Translations under genes and position numbers: made by a program
Assembly: GCF_023507705.1 (NCBI RefSeq)
Contig: NZ_JALBGD010000009.1
Location: 192,919 to 246,736, forward strand
Direction: 5' to 3'
DNA length: 53,818 nt
Source of the DNA: Stappia sp. WLB 29
GTDB taxonomy: Bacteria > Pseudomonadota > Alphaproteobacteria > Rhizobiales > Stappiaceae
Shown: positions 45,614 to 53,818 of the stretch, piece after piece
Numbering within the stretch: position 1 is the first letter of the stretch
Layout of the letters: every line of letters starts with the position of its first letter
Notes under the pieces: generated by a model
Database searches by the model: none
Told to the model about the DNA's origin: nothing
Seen by the model: the letters and a program-made list of their open reading frames with translations, nothing else

Positions 45614-45653
45614 AATATTCGCTTCCGTTTGTCTGTGAGCGTCTTGACGACGA

Positions 45654-46016
45654 TCAGAATTCCAGTCCGCCCTCGCGCGCGGCGTCGGCCAGAGCCTTCA
45701 CGCGCCCGTGGTACATGTAGCCGCCACGGTCGAACACGACCTTGGTGACACCAGCAGCCTTGGCGCGCTCTGCGATGAGCTTGCCGACCTCGGCCGCGGC
45801 CGAGATGTTGCCGCCGGTCTTCAGCGTGCCACGAAGATCCTTCTCGATCGTCGAGGCGGACACCAGGGTGCAACCCTGCGCATCGTCGATGATCTGAGCA
45901 TAGATCTGCTTGGACGAACGGTGCACCGACAGACGCGGACGGCCGTTCAGAACCTTCTTGATCGAACGACGGACGCGGTCGCGGCGGCGTTCGAAGCCAT
46001 TGTTTGTCTTCGCCAT
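45654..46016 (-). CDS. rplR: 50S ribosomal protein L18
   Basis: A 120-residue L18, binding 5S r[23 protein letters not shown] and [25 protein letters not shown]. Located between rplF and rpsE. Confidence 0.98.
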   Translation of the reverse strand: MAKTNNGFERRRDRVRRSIKKVLNGRPRLSVHRSSKQIYAQIIDDAQGCTLVSASTIEKDLRGTLKTGGNISAAAEVGKLIAERAKAAGVTKVVFDRGGYMYHGRVKALADAAREGGLEF

Positions 46017-46027
46017 GATCCGGTCCG

Positions 46028-46561
46028 TTACTTCTTCTTGCCTTCCTTACGGACGATGAACTCGCCCGCATAGCGGATGCCCTTGCCCTTGTAGGGCTCC
46101 GGCGGCCGGTACTTGCGGATTTCCGCAGCAACCTGGCCGACGCGCTGCTTGTCGATGCCGGTGATGACGATTTCCGTCGGCTTCGGGCAAGCGGCCTCGA
46201 TGCCCTCGGGCATCGCATAGACCACGTCATGGGAAAAACCGAGCGCGAGCTGCAGGTTCTTGCCCTGCACCTGTGCGCGATAACCGACGCCGGTGATCTC
46301 GAGCTTCTTCTCGAAGCCCTTGCTGACGCCCGTCACCAGGTTCTCGACCATCGTGCGGGACATGCCCCACATGGCGCGGGCAGGCTTGCTGTCCTCGCGC
46401 ATCGCGATCGAAATCCCATCGTCGTTCATTTCGGCCAGAACGAGGTTGTTGAGCTCGAAGGACAGCTGTCCCTTCGGGCCCTTGACCTCAACCATCTGAC
46501 CGTTGATCGTTGCCGTTACCCCGCTCGGCACGGGGACTGGCTTCTTGCCAATTCGAGACAT
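46028..46561 (-). CDS. rplF: 50S ribosomal protein L6
   Basis: A 177-residue L6 starting [19 protein letters not shown], with two L6 domains and the C-terminal [25 protein letters not shown]. Confidence 0.98.
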   Translation of the reverse strand: MSRIGKKPVPVPSGVTATINGQMVEVKGPKGQLSFELNNLVLAEMNDDGISIAMREDSKPARAMWGMSRTMVENLVTGVSKGFEKKLEITGVGYRAQVQGKNLQLALGFSHDVVYAMPEGIEAACPKPTEIVITGIDKQRVGQVAAEIRKYRPPEPYKGKGIRYAGEFIVRKEGKKK

Positions 46562-46604
46562 ATGACCAACCTGTCCAGTTCAATTGCCTGGCGGGGCTGC
46601 CGCA

Positions 46605-47003
46605 TCAGAAGATGCGGCAGAGAACCTCGCCACCCACGTTCTGCTCACGGGCATCGTGATCCGCCATCACGCCACGCGGCGTGGACAGAATCGAGACACC
46701 CAGACCATTTGCGACACGCGGGATATTCTTCACCGAAGAATACACCCGCCGACCCGGCTTCGAGACACGCTCGATCGAGCGGATCACCGGTTCGCCGTCG
46801 AAATACTTCAGCTCGATCTCGAGCTCGGACTTGCCGCCCTCGTACTCGACCATCGAATAGCCGCGGATATACCCTTCCGCGACCAAAACGTCGAGCACAT
46901 GTTCGCGCAGCTTCGATGCCGGCGTCGAGACCTTGCTCTTGCGCCGCATCTGGGCATTGCGGATCCGGGTGAGCATATCGCCCAAGGGATCAGAAATCGC
47001 CAT
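46605..47003 (-). CDS. rpsH: 30S ribosomal protein S8
   Basis: A 132-residue S8: [21 protein letters not shown] at the start and [26 protein letters not shown] at the end. In enterics S8 binds the spc mRNA at rplE; whether this occurs here is not known. Confidence 0.98.
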   Translation of the reverse strand: MAISDPLGDMLTRIRNAQMRRKSKVSTPASKLREHVLDVLVAEGYIRGYSMVEYEGGKSELEIELKYFDGEPVIRSIERVSKPGRRVYSSVKNIPRVANGLGVSILSTPRGVMADHDAREQNVGGEVLCRIF

Positions 47004-47015
47004 CGGACCGTCTCC

Positions 47016-47321
47016 TTACCAGCTCGACTTCACGAGGCCCGGGACCAAACCCTTGGAGCCCAGCTCGCGAAGCGCAACGCGCGACATCTTCAGCTTGCGG
47101 TAGTAGCCGCGCGGACGACCGGTGACTTCGCACCGGTTGCGCACGCGAATCTCCGCGGAGTTGCGCGGCAGCTTGGCAAGCTTGAGGCGCGCTGCGTAAC
47201 GCTCCTCGAGCGAAAGGCCTTCGTCCTTCGCCGCAGCCTTCAGTTCCGCACGCTTCTCGGCGTACTTCTTAACGAGCCGCTCGCGCCGCTTGTTCTTCTC
47301 GATCGCGCTCTTCTTCGCCAT
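47016..47321 (-). CDS. rpsN: 30S ribosomal protein S14 (zinc-independent)
   Basis: A 101-residue long-form S14 without the four-cysteine zinc ribbon; C-terminal [20 protein letters not shown] and LPGLVKSSW-like ending. The long form is standard in Proteobacteria. Confidence 0.98.
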   Translation of the reverse strand: MAKKSAIEKNKRRERLVKKYAEKRAELKAAAKDEGLSLEERYAARLKLAKLPRNSAEIRVRNRCEVTGRPRGYYRKLKMSRVALRELGSKGLVPGLVKSSW

Positions 47322-47344
47322 CGTCTGTCCTCGTTCTTTCCCGT

Positions 47345-47902
47345 TTACTTACGGAACGGGAAGTTGAACGCGCGCAGAAGCTCGCGCGCCTCGTCATCAT
47401 TGTCCGCGGACGTGCACACGATCACGTCAAGGCCCCAGATCTGGTCGACCTTGTCGTAATTGATTTCCGGGAACACGATGTGCTCTTTGATGCCCATGGC
47501 ATAGTTGCCACGTCCGTCGAAGCTCTTCGCGTTCAGGCCGCGGAAGTCACGAACGCGCGGCAGCGCGATGGTGATCAGGCGGTCCAGGAACTCGTACATG
47601 CGCTCGCCACGCAGCGTGACCTTGGCACCGAGCGGCATGCCCTCGCGCACCTTGAAGGTGGCGATGGACGTGCGAGCGCGGGTGATCACCGGCTTCTGAC
47701 CGGCGATCATCGCCAGGTCGTCGGCGGCGATCTTCGCCTTCTTGCTGTCCGCGACTGCTTCGCCGACGCCCATGTTGAGAACGATCTTCTCTAGCGACGG
47801 GATCTGCATCGGGTTCTTGTAGTTGAACTTCTCCTGCAGCGCCGGACGGATCTTTTCCAGATATTCCGTCTTCAGCCGCGGAGCGGTCTTGGTCTCAGCC
47901 AT
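47345..47902 (-). CDS. rplE: 50S ribosomal protein L5
   Basis: A 185-residue L5, a 5S rRNA binder: [20 protein letters not shown] and [26 protein letters not shown]. The start overlaps the end of rplX by 8 nt. Confidence 0.98.
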   Translation of the reverse strand: MAETKTAPRLKTEYLEKIRPALQEKFNYKNPMQIPSLEKIVLNMGVGEAVADSKKAKIAADDLAMIAGQKPVITRARTSIATFKVREGMPLGAKVTLRGERMYEFLDRLITIALPRVRDFRGLNAKSFDGRGNYAMGIKEHIVFPEINYDKVDQIWGLDVIVCTSADNDDEARELLRAFNFPFRK

Positions 47903-48212
47903 CGATCAGATCCCCCGAACGCTTGGCCACGCGCACCTTGGTGCCGTCTTCCTTGATCTGGAACCCGACGCGCGTCGGCTTGCCATCCTTGGGGTCGGCA
48001 AGCGCCAGATTCGACACGTGAACCGGCAGCTCCTTCGAAACGATGCCGCCTTCCGACTGGGCGGTCTGGCGCTGGTGGCGACGAACCACATTCACGCCAC
48101 GCACCACAGCCTTGTTCTCGTCCGGCAGCATGCGGACGATTTCACCGGTCTTGCCCTTGTCACGACCGGTAAGCACGACGACTGTGTCGCCCTTCTTGAT
48201 CTTGGCGGCCAT
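47895..48212 (-). CDS. rplX: 50S ribosomal protein L24
   Basis: A 105-residue L24 with a KOW motif ([22 protein letters not shown]). It overlaps rplE (8 nt) and rplN (1 nt, TAATG), consistent with coupled translation. Confidence 0.98.
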   Translation of the reverse strand: MAAKIKKGDTVVVLTGRDKGKTGEIVRMLPDENKAVVRGVNVVRRHQRQTAQSEGGIVSKELPVHVSNLALADPKDGKPTRVGFQIKEDGTKVRVAKRSGDLIDG

Positions 48213-48580
48213 TACAAAACCTCCGGCGCGAGCGAGATCACCTTCATGTGGTTCTTCGCACGCAGTTCACGCGGAACCGGGCCGAAGATACGGGTCCCGA
48301 TCGGTTCCTTGTTGTTGTTGACCAGCACGGCCGCATTGCGGTCGAACCGGATCACGGAGCCGTCGGGCCGGCGGATATCCTTCGCCGTGCGCACAACGAC
48401 CGCTTTCATCACGTCGCCCTTCTTGACGCGGCCGCGCGGATTGGCCTCCTTGACGCTGACGACGATGATGTCGCCGACGCTGGCATATTTCCGCTTCGAG
48501 CCGCCGAGCACCTTGATGCACATGACACGACGGGCGCCGGAATTGTCCGCCACGTCGAGGTTTGTTTGCATCTGAATCAT
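48212..48580 (-). CDS. rplN: 50S ribosomal protein L14
   Basis: A 122-residue L14 starting [27 protein letters not shown], diagnostic; the C-terminus matches with [10 protein letters not shown]. Confidence 0.98.
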   Translation of the reverse strand: MIQMQTNLDVADNSGARRVMCIKVLGGSKRKYASVGDIIVVSVKEANPRGRVKKGDVMKAVVVRTAKDIRRPDGSVIRFDRNAAVLVNNNKEPIGTRIFGPVPRELRAKNHMKVISLAPEVL

Positions 48581-48636
48581 GACTGGCCGCCTTATTCTTC
48601 TTTCGCCGCGCCCGTCACCGGGCGCCGGAAATCACG

Positions 48637-48879
48637 TCAGTCCGCAGTCGAACCTTCGACAACGGTCCAGGTTTTGGTCTTCGAGATCGGCGCGCATTCC
48701 TGGATGAGGACGGTGTCCCCGACCTTGTGCGCGTTGGTCTCGTCATGCGCCCGATACTTCTTCGAGCGACGAACGGTCTTCTTGTAGAGCGGATGCGTGA
48801 AGCGACGCTCCACACGAACCGTCACCGTCTTTTCGTTGGCGTCGCTGACAACGACACCCTGCAGAACGCGTTTCGGCAT
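48637..48879 (-). CDS. rpsQ: 30S ribosomal protein S17
   Basis: An 80-residue S17, [21 protein letters not shown] onward, with the [22 protein letters not shown] core. The ATG at 48879 has AAGGAG upstream; the longer frame to 48981 overlaps rpmC and was rejected. Confidence 0.97.
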   Translation of the reverse strand: MPKRVLQGVVVSDANEKTVTVRVERRFTHPLYKKTVRRSKKYRAHDETNAHKVGDTVLIQECAPISKTKTWTVVEGSTAD

Positions 48880-48889
48880 TTCGATCTCC

Positions 48890-49090
48890 TTACGCGCTTG
48901 TCGCCACGCGCTTCTCGCGCATGATCGTCTGGATGCGGGCGATGTCGCGGCGCACCTGGCGGACCCGCGCCGTGTTCTCAAGCTGGCCGGTAGCCCGCTG
49001 GAAGCGCAGATTGAACTGCTCCTTCTTCAGGCTCTCGAGCTCCGTTCCCAGCTCGTCCATGGTCTTTGCCCGAACGTCTGTCGCCTTCAT
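48890..49090 (-). CDS. rpmC: 50S ribosomal protein L29
   Basis: A 66-residue L29, two helices: [26 protein letters not shown] and [22 protein letters not shown] at 49090, where the family N-terminus MKATDVRAK begins; frame to 49144 rejected. Confidence 0.97.
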   Translation of the reverse strand: MKATDVRAKTMDELGTELESLKKEQFNLRFQRATGQLENTARVRQVRRDIARIQTIMREKRVATSA

Positions 49091-49113
49091 GGCACTAGTC
49101 TCCTGGTCGCGCC

Positions 49114-49527
49114 TCAGTCGGCGATACGCTGGACGAAGCGGCACTTGATCGGCAGCTTGGCTGCCGCAAGGCGCATCGCCTCACGTGCCGTATCTTCCGG
49201 CACGCCGTCGATTTCGAACATGATCCGACCGGGCTTGACCTTGCAGGCCCAATAGTCCGGCGAACCCTTACCCTTACCCATGCGGACCTCGGTCGGCTTC
49301 GACGAAACCGGCACGTCCGGGAAGATCCTGATCCAAACACGACCCGCACGCTTCATGTGACGGGTCATGGCACGACGGGCCGCCTCGATCTGGCGCGCGG
49401 TCACCCGCTCCGGCTCGACGGCCTTCAGGCCGAAGGCGCCGAAGTTGAGATCCGTACCGCCCTTGGCGGTGCCGTGGATCCGGCCCTTGTGCTGCTTGCG
49501 GAACTTCGTTCGCTTCGGTTGCAGCAT
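49114..49527 (-). CDS. rplP: 50S ribosomal protein L16
   Basis: A 137-residue L16, [19 protein letters not shown] onward, with [20 protein letters not shown] and [18 protein letters not shown]. Confidence 0.98.
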   Translation of the reverse strand: MLQPKRTKFRKQHKGRIHGTAKGGTDLNFGAFGLKAVEPERVTARQIEAARRAMTRHMKRAGRVWIRIFPDVPVSSKPTEVRMGKGKGSPDYWACKVKPGRIMFEIDGVPEDTAREAMRLAAAKLPIKCRFVQRIAD

Positions 49528-49571
49528 CTCTTCTCTCGCTCTTTGCTTCTGTCCAAGACCGACCGGCGCCG

Positions 49572-50294
49572 TTAGGCGGCGCGGCCGCGCTCGCGCTCGC
49601 GGCGTCCGCCGCCCTGGTTCGTTCCGTCGCCCTCAACCGCACGGCGCTCCGAGGCCATCGGATCGTGCTCAAGGATTTCGCCCTTGAAGATCCAGACCTT
49701 GACGCCGCACGTGCCGTAGGCGGTGTGCGCCGTGGACACGCCATAGTCGATGTCGGCGCGCAGCGTGTGCAGCGGCACGCGGCCTTCGCGGTACCATTCG
49801 GTACGAGCGATCTCCGCGCCACCCAGACGGCCGCCGCAGTTGATGCGGATGCCCTGGGCGCCCATGCGCATCGCCGACTGGACGGCGCGCTTCATGGCGC
49901 GGCGGAACGCCACGCGGCGCTCGAGCTGCTGCGAGATCGAGTCGGCGACCAGCTGGGCGTCGATTTCCGGCTTGCGCACTTCAACGATGTTGATGTGCAC
50001 GTCCGACGAGGTCATGTCCGAGAGAGCCTTGCGCAGCTTCTCGATGTCCGCGCCCTTCTTGCCGATGATCACGCCAGGACGACCGGAATGAACCGTGACG
50101 CGGCACTTGCGGTGCGGACGCTCGACGACGACCTTGGAAACGGCCGCCTGCTTCAGGGCCTTGAGGATGTACTCGCGGATGCGGAAATCCTCGTGCAGCA
50201 GCTTGCCATACTCGCCCTTGTCCGCATACCAGCGCGAATCCCAGGTGCGGTTGATGCCAAGACGCAGACCGATCGGGTTAACTTTGTGTCCCAT
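49572..50294 (-). CDS. rpsC: 30S ribosomal protein S3
   Basis: A 240-residue S3 with [20 protein letters not shown], a KH domain ([20 protein letters not shown]) and an Arg/Gly-rich tail. Overlaps rplV by one base. Confidence 0.98.
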   Translation of the reverse strand: MGHKVNPIGLRLGINRTWDSRWYADKGEYGKLLHEDFRIREYILKALKQAAVSKVVVERPHRKCRVTVHSGRPGVIIGKKGADIEKLRKALSDMTSSDVHINIVEVRKPEIDAQLVADSISQQLERRVAFRRAMKRAVQSAMRMGAQGIRINCGGRLGGAEIARTEWYREGRVPLHTLRADIDYGVSTAHTAYGTCGVKVWIFKGEILEHDPMASERRAVEGDGTNQGGGRRERERGRAA

Positions 50295-50674
50295 CAGGCA
50301 GTCTCCTCGACTTCGCGGACGACGATGGTCAGGTTCGAAAACGGCTTCTCGATCCGACCCACACGGCCACGAGCACGCGCCTGGAACCGCTTGATCACGA
50401 ACGCCTTGCCCACGTGGGCTTCGGCCACGACAAGGCTGTCGACGTCGAGATCGTGGTTGTTCTCGGCATTGGCGATCGCCGACATCAACGCCTTCTTGAC
50501 GTCGTCGGAGATCCGCTTGCGCGAGAAGGTGAGGTCGGCGAGCGCCTTCTCGACCTTCTTGCCGCGGATCGTTGCCGCGACGAGGTTGAGCTTGCGCGGG
50601 GAGACCCGCAGCATCCGGGCGACCGACTTCGCCTCGTTATCGGCGAGCGCGCGCCCGCCCTTCGGCTTGCCCAT
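50294..50674 (-). CDS. rplV: 50S ribosomal protein L22
   Basis: A 126-residue L22, lining the exit tunnel: [25 protein letters not shown] and [20 protein letters not shown]. Confidence 0.98.
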   Translation of the reverse strand: MGKPKGGRALADNEAKSVARMLRVSPRKLNLVAATIRGKKVEKALADLTFSRKRISDDVKKALMSAIANAENNHDLDVDSLVVAEAHVGKAFVIKRFQARARGRVGRIEKPFSNLTIVVREVEETA

Positions 50675-50676
50675 CG

Positions 50677-50955
50677 TTACTTCCTCTTCGCCTTCTTGTC
50701 AGCGCCGTGGCCGTAATAGGTCCGGGTCGGCGAGAACTCGCCGAACTTGTGACCGATCATGTCCTCGGACACCAGAACCGGAACGTGCTTCTGACCATTG
50801 TAGACGCCGAAGGTGAGACCCACGAACTGCGGCAGGATGGTCGAGCGCCGGCTCCACATCTTGATGACTTCGTTGCGACCCGAGGCGCGGACCTTTTCTG
50901 CCTTCTTCAGCAGAAAGCCGTCGACGAACGGGCCTTTCCAAACAGAACGTGCCAT
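50677..50955 (-). CDS. rpsS: 30S ribosomal protein S19
   Basis: A 92-residue S19: [19 protein letters not shown], then [24 protein letters not shown] and [20 protein letters not shown]. Confidence 0.98.
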   Translation of the reverse strand: MARSVWKGPFVDGFLLKKAEKVRASGRNEVIKMWSRRSTILPQFVGLTFGVYNGQKHVPVLVSEDMIGHKFGEFSPTRTYYGHGADKKAKRK

Positions 50956-50967
50956 TCCAGGCCCCTC

Positions 50968-51801
50968 TTACTTCTTGCGCGCGTGGCGGCTGCGGACGAT
51001 GAACTTGTCCGTGGCCTTGTTGCGACGCGTGCGCTTGCCCTTGGTCGGCTTGCCCCACGGGGTGACCGGATGACGGCCGCCCGAGGTGCGACCCTCGCCA
51101 CCACCGTGCGGGTGGTCGACCGGGTTCATCGCGACACCGCGAACATGCGGGCGACGACCCATCCAGCGCGACCGACCGGCCTTGCCGAGGTTGATGTTGC
51201 CATGGTCCTGATTGGACACGGCGCCGATCGAGGCCATGCAGGTGCCGAGGATGCGGCGCTGCTCGCCAGACTGCAGGCGGACCGTGGTGTAACCCTGGTC
51301 ACGGCCGACGATCTGGGCATACGCACCGGCGGAACGGGCCACCTGGCCGCCCTTGCCCGGCTTCAGCTCGACATTGTGCACGATCGTGCCGACCGGGATC
51401 GAGGCCAGCGGCATCGCATTGCCCGGCTTCACGTCGACGAGCTTGCCCGACACGACCTTGTCGCCGACGGCCAGGCGCTGCGGCGCCAGGATGTAGGCGA
51501 GCTCACCGTCCTCATACTTGATGAGGGCGATGAAGGCGGTCCGGTTCGGATCGTACTCGATCCGTTCGACAGTCGCGAAAATGTCGGCCTTGGTCCGCTT
51601 GAAGTCGATCAGACGATAACGGCGCTTGTGGCCGCCGCCGCGGTTCGGCGACGTCGTGCGGCCCATGTTGTTGCGGCCGCCCGTTTTGGACAGGCCTTCC
51701 GTCAGCGTCTTGACCGGCTTGCCCTTGTACAGGGACGAGCGGTCGACCATCACCAGCTGGCGACGACCGGGCGACGTCGGATTAAAGGTCTTGAGTGCCA
51801 T
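50968..51801 (-). CDS. rplB: 50S ribosomal protein L2
   Basis: A 277-residue L2 starting [17 protein letters not shown], with peptidyl-transferase-near [19 protein letters not shown] containing the conserved His. ATG at 51801; the frame to 51858 overlaps rplW and was rejected. Confidence 0.98.
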   Translation of the reverse strand: MALKTFNPTSPGRRQLVMVDRSSLYKGKPVKTLTEGLSKTGGRNNMGRTTSPNRGGGHKRRYRLIDFKRTKADIFATVERIEYDPNRTAFIALIKYEDGELAYILAPQRLAVGDKVVSGKLVDVKPGNAMPLASIPVGTIVHNVELKPGKGGQVARSAGAYAQIVGRDQGYTTVRLQSGEQRRILGTCMASIGAVSNQDHGNINLGKAGRSRWMGRRPHVRGVAMNPVDHPHGGGEGRTSGGRHPVTPWGKPTKGKRTRRNKATDKFIVRSRHARKK

Positions 51802-51817
51802 CTTTCCTTCTCCGCCC

Positions 51818-52111
51818 TCAGAGTCCGGTGGTGACGTCGATGGACTGGCCATCGGCAAGCGTCACGACCGCCTTCTTGACGTCGGACTGCTGGCCGAGAC
51901 GACCGCGGAAGCGCTTCGCCTTGCCCTTGCGGACCAGGGTGTTCACTGCCGTGACCTTGACGCCGAACAGCGCCTCGACTGCCGCCTTGATCTCGGGCTT
52001 GGTCGCCGTCGGCGAGACGTTGAACACGACCTTGTTCTGCTCCGAAGCGAAGGTCGCCTTCTCGGTAATCACCGGGGAAACGACCGTGTCGTAGTGCTTC
52101 AGGTTGGTCAT
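51818..52111 (-). CDS. rplW: 50S ribosomal protein L23
   Basis: A 97-residue L23: [14 protein letters not shown] and [30 protein letters not shown]; docking site for SRP and trigger factor. Overlaps rplD in ATGA. Confidence 0.98.
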   Translation of the reverse strand: MTNLKHYDTVVSPVITEKATFASEQNKVVFNVSPTATKPEIKAAVEALFGVKVTAVNTLVRKGKAKRFRGRLGQQSDVKKAVVTLADGQSIDVTTGL

Positions 52112-52728
52112 TTGAACCGCTCCTCGAGAGCCGTCACCGCCGACTTGGTCAGCACCAGCTTCTCACGACGCAGGATGTCATAGACATTCAGGCCTTCGAC
52201 GGGCAGCAGGTCGATCGCCGGGATGTTGCGCGAGGCGAGGCGGAAGTTCGCATCGATCTCGCTGCCGTCCACGACGAGCGCATTGCTCAGGCCCAGGTTC
52301 GCCAGACGCGCGGCCAGAGCCTTGGTCTTGGCCTCCTCGGCGCTCGCCACGTCGACGATGATCAGACCGTCGGCCTTGAACTTCGCCGAAAGGGCGTGAC
52401 GCAGGCCGAGGGCGCGAACCTTCTTCGGCAGGTCGTGAGCGTGGCTGCGCACGACCGGGCCATGCGCCTTGCCGCCGCCGCGGAACTGCGGGGCCTTCTT
52501 GTTGCCGTGACGTGCACCGCCGGAGCCCTTCTGGCGGACGAACTTCTTCGTCGAGCCGGAGACTTCCGAGCGCTGCTGGGCCTTGTGAGTACCGGCCTGG
52601 CGCTTGGCGAGCTGCCAACGCACGACGCGGTGGATCAGGTCGGTGCGCGGATCGAGACCGAAGATCTCGTCCGACACCGTGATCGAACCGGCGGCGGCCC
52701 CGTCCAGGGTCTTCACCTCAAGTTCCAT
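52108..52728 (-). CDS. rplD: 50S ribosomal protein L4
   Basis: A 206-residue L4 with the exit-tunnel loop around [32 protein letters not shown]-type sequence (Gly-rich). The ATG at 52728 overlaps the rplC stop by one base, with GGAG 8 nt upstream; a GTG one codon earlier is the alternative. Confidence 0.98.
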   Translation of the reverse strand: MELEVKTLDGAAAGSITVSDEIFGLDPRTDLIHRVVRWQLAKRQAGTHKAQQRSEVSGSTKKFVRQKGSGGARHGNKKAPQFRGGGKAHGPVVRSHAHDLPKKVRALGLRHALSAKFKADGLIIVDVASAEEAKTKALAARLANLGLSNALVVDGSEIDANFRLASRNIPAIDLLPVEGLNVYDILRREKLVLTKSAVTALEERFK

Positions 52729-53438
52729 CACTCGCTCTCCTTCTCGACCGCAGCCTCGGCCGCGGAAGCACGGAACGCGCCCGGCATCGGCACGCCATCC
52801 GGCAGGGCCTTCTTGACGGCGTCGCGAACCACGATCCAGCCACCCTTCGATCCCGGGACAGCGCCCTGGATCATGATCAGGCCGCGCTCCGGATCGGTGC
52901 GGACGATCTTCAGGTTCTGCGTGGTCACCTGCTCGGCGCCCATGTGACCGGCCATCTTCTTACCCTTGAAGACTTTGCCCGGATCCTGGCACTGACCGAT
53001 CGAACCATGCGAACGGTGCGAGATCGACACGCCGTGAGAGGCGCGCAGACCACCGAAGTTGTGACGCTTCATGGCACCGGCGAAGCCCTTGCCGATCGAG
53101 GTGCCCGTGACGTCCACGAACTGGCCCTCGACGAAATGGTCGGCCGTGATCTCCGCACCCACCTCGATCACGTTCTCCGAGGAGACGCGGAACTCGGCGA
53201 GCTTGCGCTTCGGCTCGACGCTGGCAACCGCGAAATGTCCGCGCATGGCCTTCGACGTATTCTTCACCTTGGCCAGACCGGCGCCGACCTGCAGCGCGAC
53301 ATAGCCATTCTTCTCTTCCGTCCGGTGGGCAACAACCTGACAGTTTTCGAGCTTCAGCACCGTCACCGGCACATGCTCGCCCGCATCGTTATAGATGCGC
53401 GTCATACCCACCTTCTGTGCGATCACTCCAGAACGCAT
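52728..53438 (-). CDS. rplC: 50S ribosomal protein L3
   Basis: A 236-residue L3, [28 protein letters not shown] onward, with [20 protein letters not shown] and [22 protein letters not shown], the conserved methylated-Gln region. An acidic C-terminal tail ([10 protein letters not shown]) is lineage-specific. Confidence 0.98.
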   Translation of the reverse strand: MRSGVIAQKVGMTRIYNDAGEHVPVTVLKLENCQVVAHRTEEKNGYVALQVGAGLAKVKNTSKAMRGHFAVASVEPKRKLAEFRVSSENVIEVGAEITADHFVEGQFVDVTGTSIGKGFAGAMKRHNFGGLRASHGVSISHRSHGSIGQCQDPGKVFKGKKMAGHMGAEQVTTQNLKIVRTDPERGLIMIQGAVPGSKGGWIVVRDAVKKALPDGVPMPGAFRASAAEAAVEKESE

Positions 53439-53461
53439 CGGCGTGTCCCCTTGTGAGCGCC

Positions 53462-53770
53462 TTACAGCTTGATCTCGACGTCGACACCGGCCGCAAGGTC
53501 GAGCTTCATGAGCGCGTCCACGGTCTGCGGCGTCGGATCAACGATGTCGAGGAGGCGCTTGTGAGTGCGCATCTCGAACTGATCACGGCTTTTCTTGTCG
53601 ATATGCGGACCACGAAGCACGGTGTACTTCTCGATCCGCGTGGGCAGCGGCACGGGGCCGCGCACTTGTGCACCGGTCCGTTTCGCCGTGTTGACGATCT
53701 CACGGGTCGACGCATCGAGAACCCGATGGTCGAACGCCTTGAGACGGATCCGAATGTTCTGACCGTTCAT
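53462..53770 (-). CDS. rpsJ: 30S ribosomal protein S10
   Basis: A 102-residue S10, [26 protein letters not shown], with [31 protein letters not shown]. First gene of the S10 operon within the window; upstream sequence (probably tuf) lies beyond the end. Preceded by a hairpin at 53792-53816. Confidence 0.98.
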   Translation of the reverse strand: MNGQNIRIRLKAFDHRVLDASTREIVNTAKRTGAQVRGPVPLPTRIEKYTVLRGPHIDKKSRDQFEMRTHKRLLDIVDPTPQTVDALMKLDLAAGVDVEIKL

Positions 53771-53791
53771 CTCTCAATCCCCGAGCGGGAC

Positions 53792-53816
53792 GGCGGAACG
53801 GATCACCCGTTCCGCC
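53792..53816. other. Hairpin upstream of rpsJ
   Basis: Perfect 10-bp stem GGCGGAACGG / CCGTTCCGCC with loop ATCAC, 22 nt upstream of the rpsJ start, no T-run on the minus side. May be the terminator or attenuator of the upstream gene, or an S10 leader element; the window ends here. Confidence 0.5.
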
Positions 53817-53818
53817 AT

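Overview
The window is a gene-dense, GC-rich stretch of a bacterial chromosome and looks like a member of the Alphaproteobacteria, most likely order Hyphomicrobiales (Rhizobiales), perhaps a Stappia/Labrenzia-like marine lineage. This is inferred from gene content: a GTTC-N7-GTTC SOS box between divergent ssb and uvrA, an ATP12-type F1-ATPase chaperone, a short adenylate kinase, a 101-residue zinc-free S14, and the order of the ribosomal genes. Species cannot be fixed from sequence alone.

Layout. 1-4.5 kb: FAD oxidoreductase, LysR regulator, YeiH-type exporter and an ornithine-cyclodeaminase-family enzyme, all on the minus strand. 4.8-9.0 kb: divergent ssb and uvrA sharing one SOS box. 9.4-13.7 kb: small secreted proteins, a stand-alone DnaB-like ATPase, a ClpP paralog, an aldo/keto reductase and a WYL regulator. 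13.7-18.7 kb: a two-domain barrel protein, then a four-gene cluster (circularly permuted ATP-grasp, alpha-E protein, transglutaminase, Anbu proteasome-like peptidase), the most interesting candidate system here. 18.7-22.6 kb: a DevBCA-type ABC exporter with a divergent TetR regulator and a perfect 28-bp palindromic operator. 22.6-25.1 kb: an accessory module of an endonuclease/exonuclease/phosphatase (EEP) fold protein and two beta-rich, Ser/Thr-rich proteins that resemble cytolysin parts. 25.2-32.5 kb: rluA-family/HAD/ATP12 operon, TetR with three tandem operators facing ridA, an mgtE-VOC-crcB-unknown operon and tRNA-Leu(GAG). 32.6-39.6 kb: orphan fliN-like gene, lipB, folB, a large patatin, rarA and a Do-family protease. 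39.7-53.8 kb: the complete S10-spc-alpha ribosomal supercluster from rpsJ to rplQ, including secY, adk and rpoA, closed by an intrinsic terminator.

How the parts work together: the ribosomal cluster, secY, adk and rpoA are core growth genes read as one long minus-strand unit. uvrA and ssb are DNA-damage genes under LexA-type control. The exporter/TetR, WYL and TetR/ridA pairs are local regulator-target units with visible inverted repeats. The ATP-grasp/alpha-E/transglutaminase/Anbu genes are predicted to make and cut isopeptide-type bonds, but their substrate is unknown. Start sites were chosen from ribosome-binding sites and family N-termini and differ in several cases from the longest possible reading frame.
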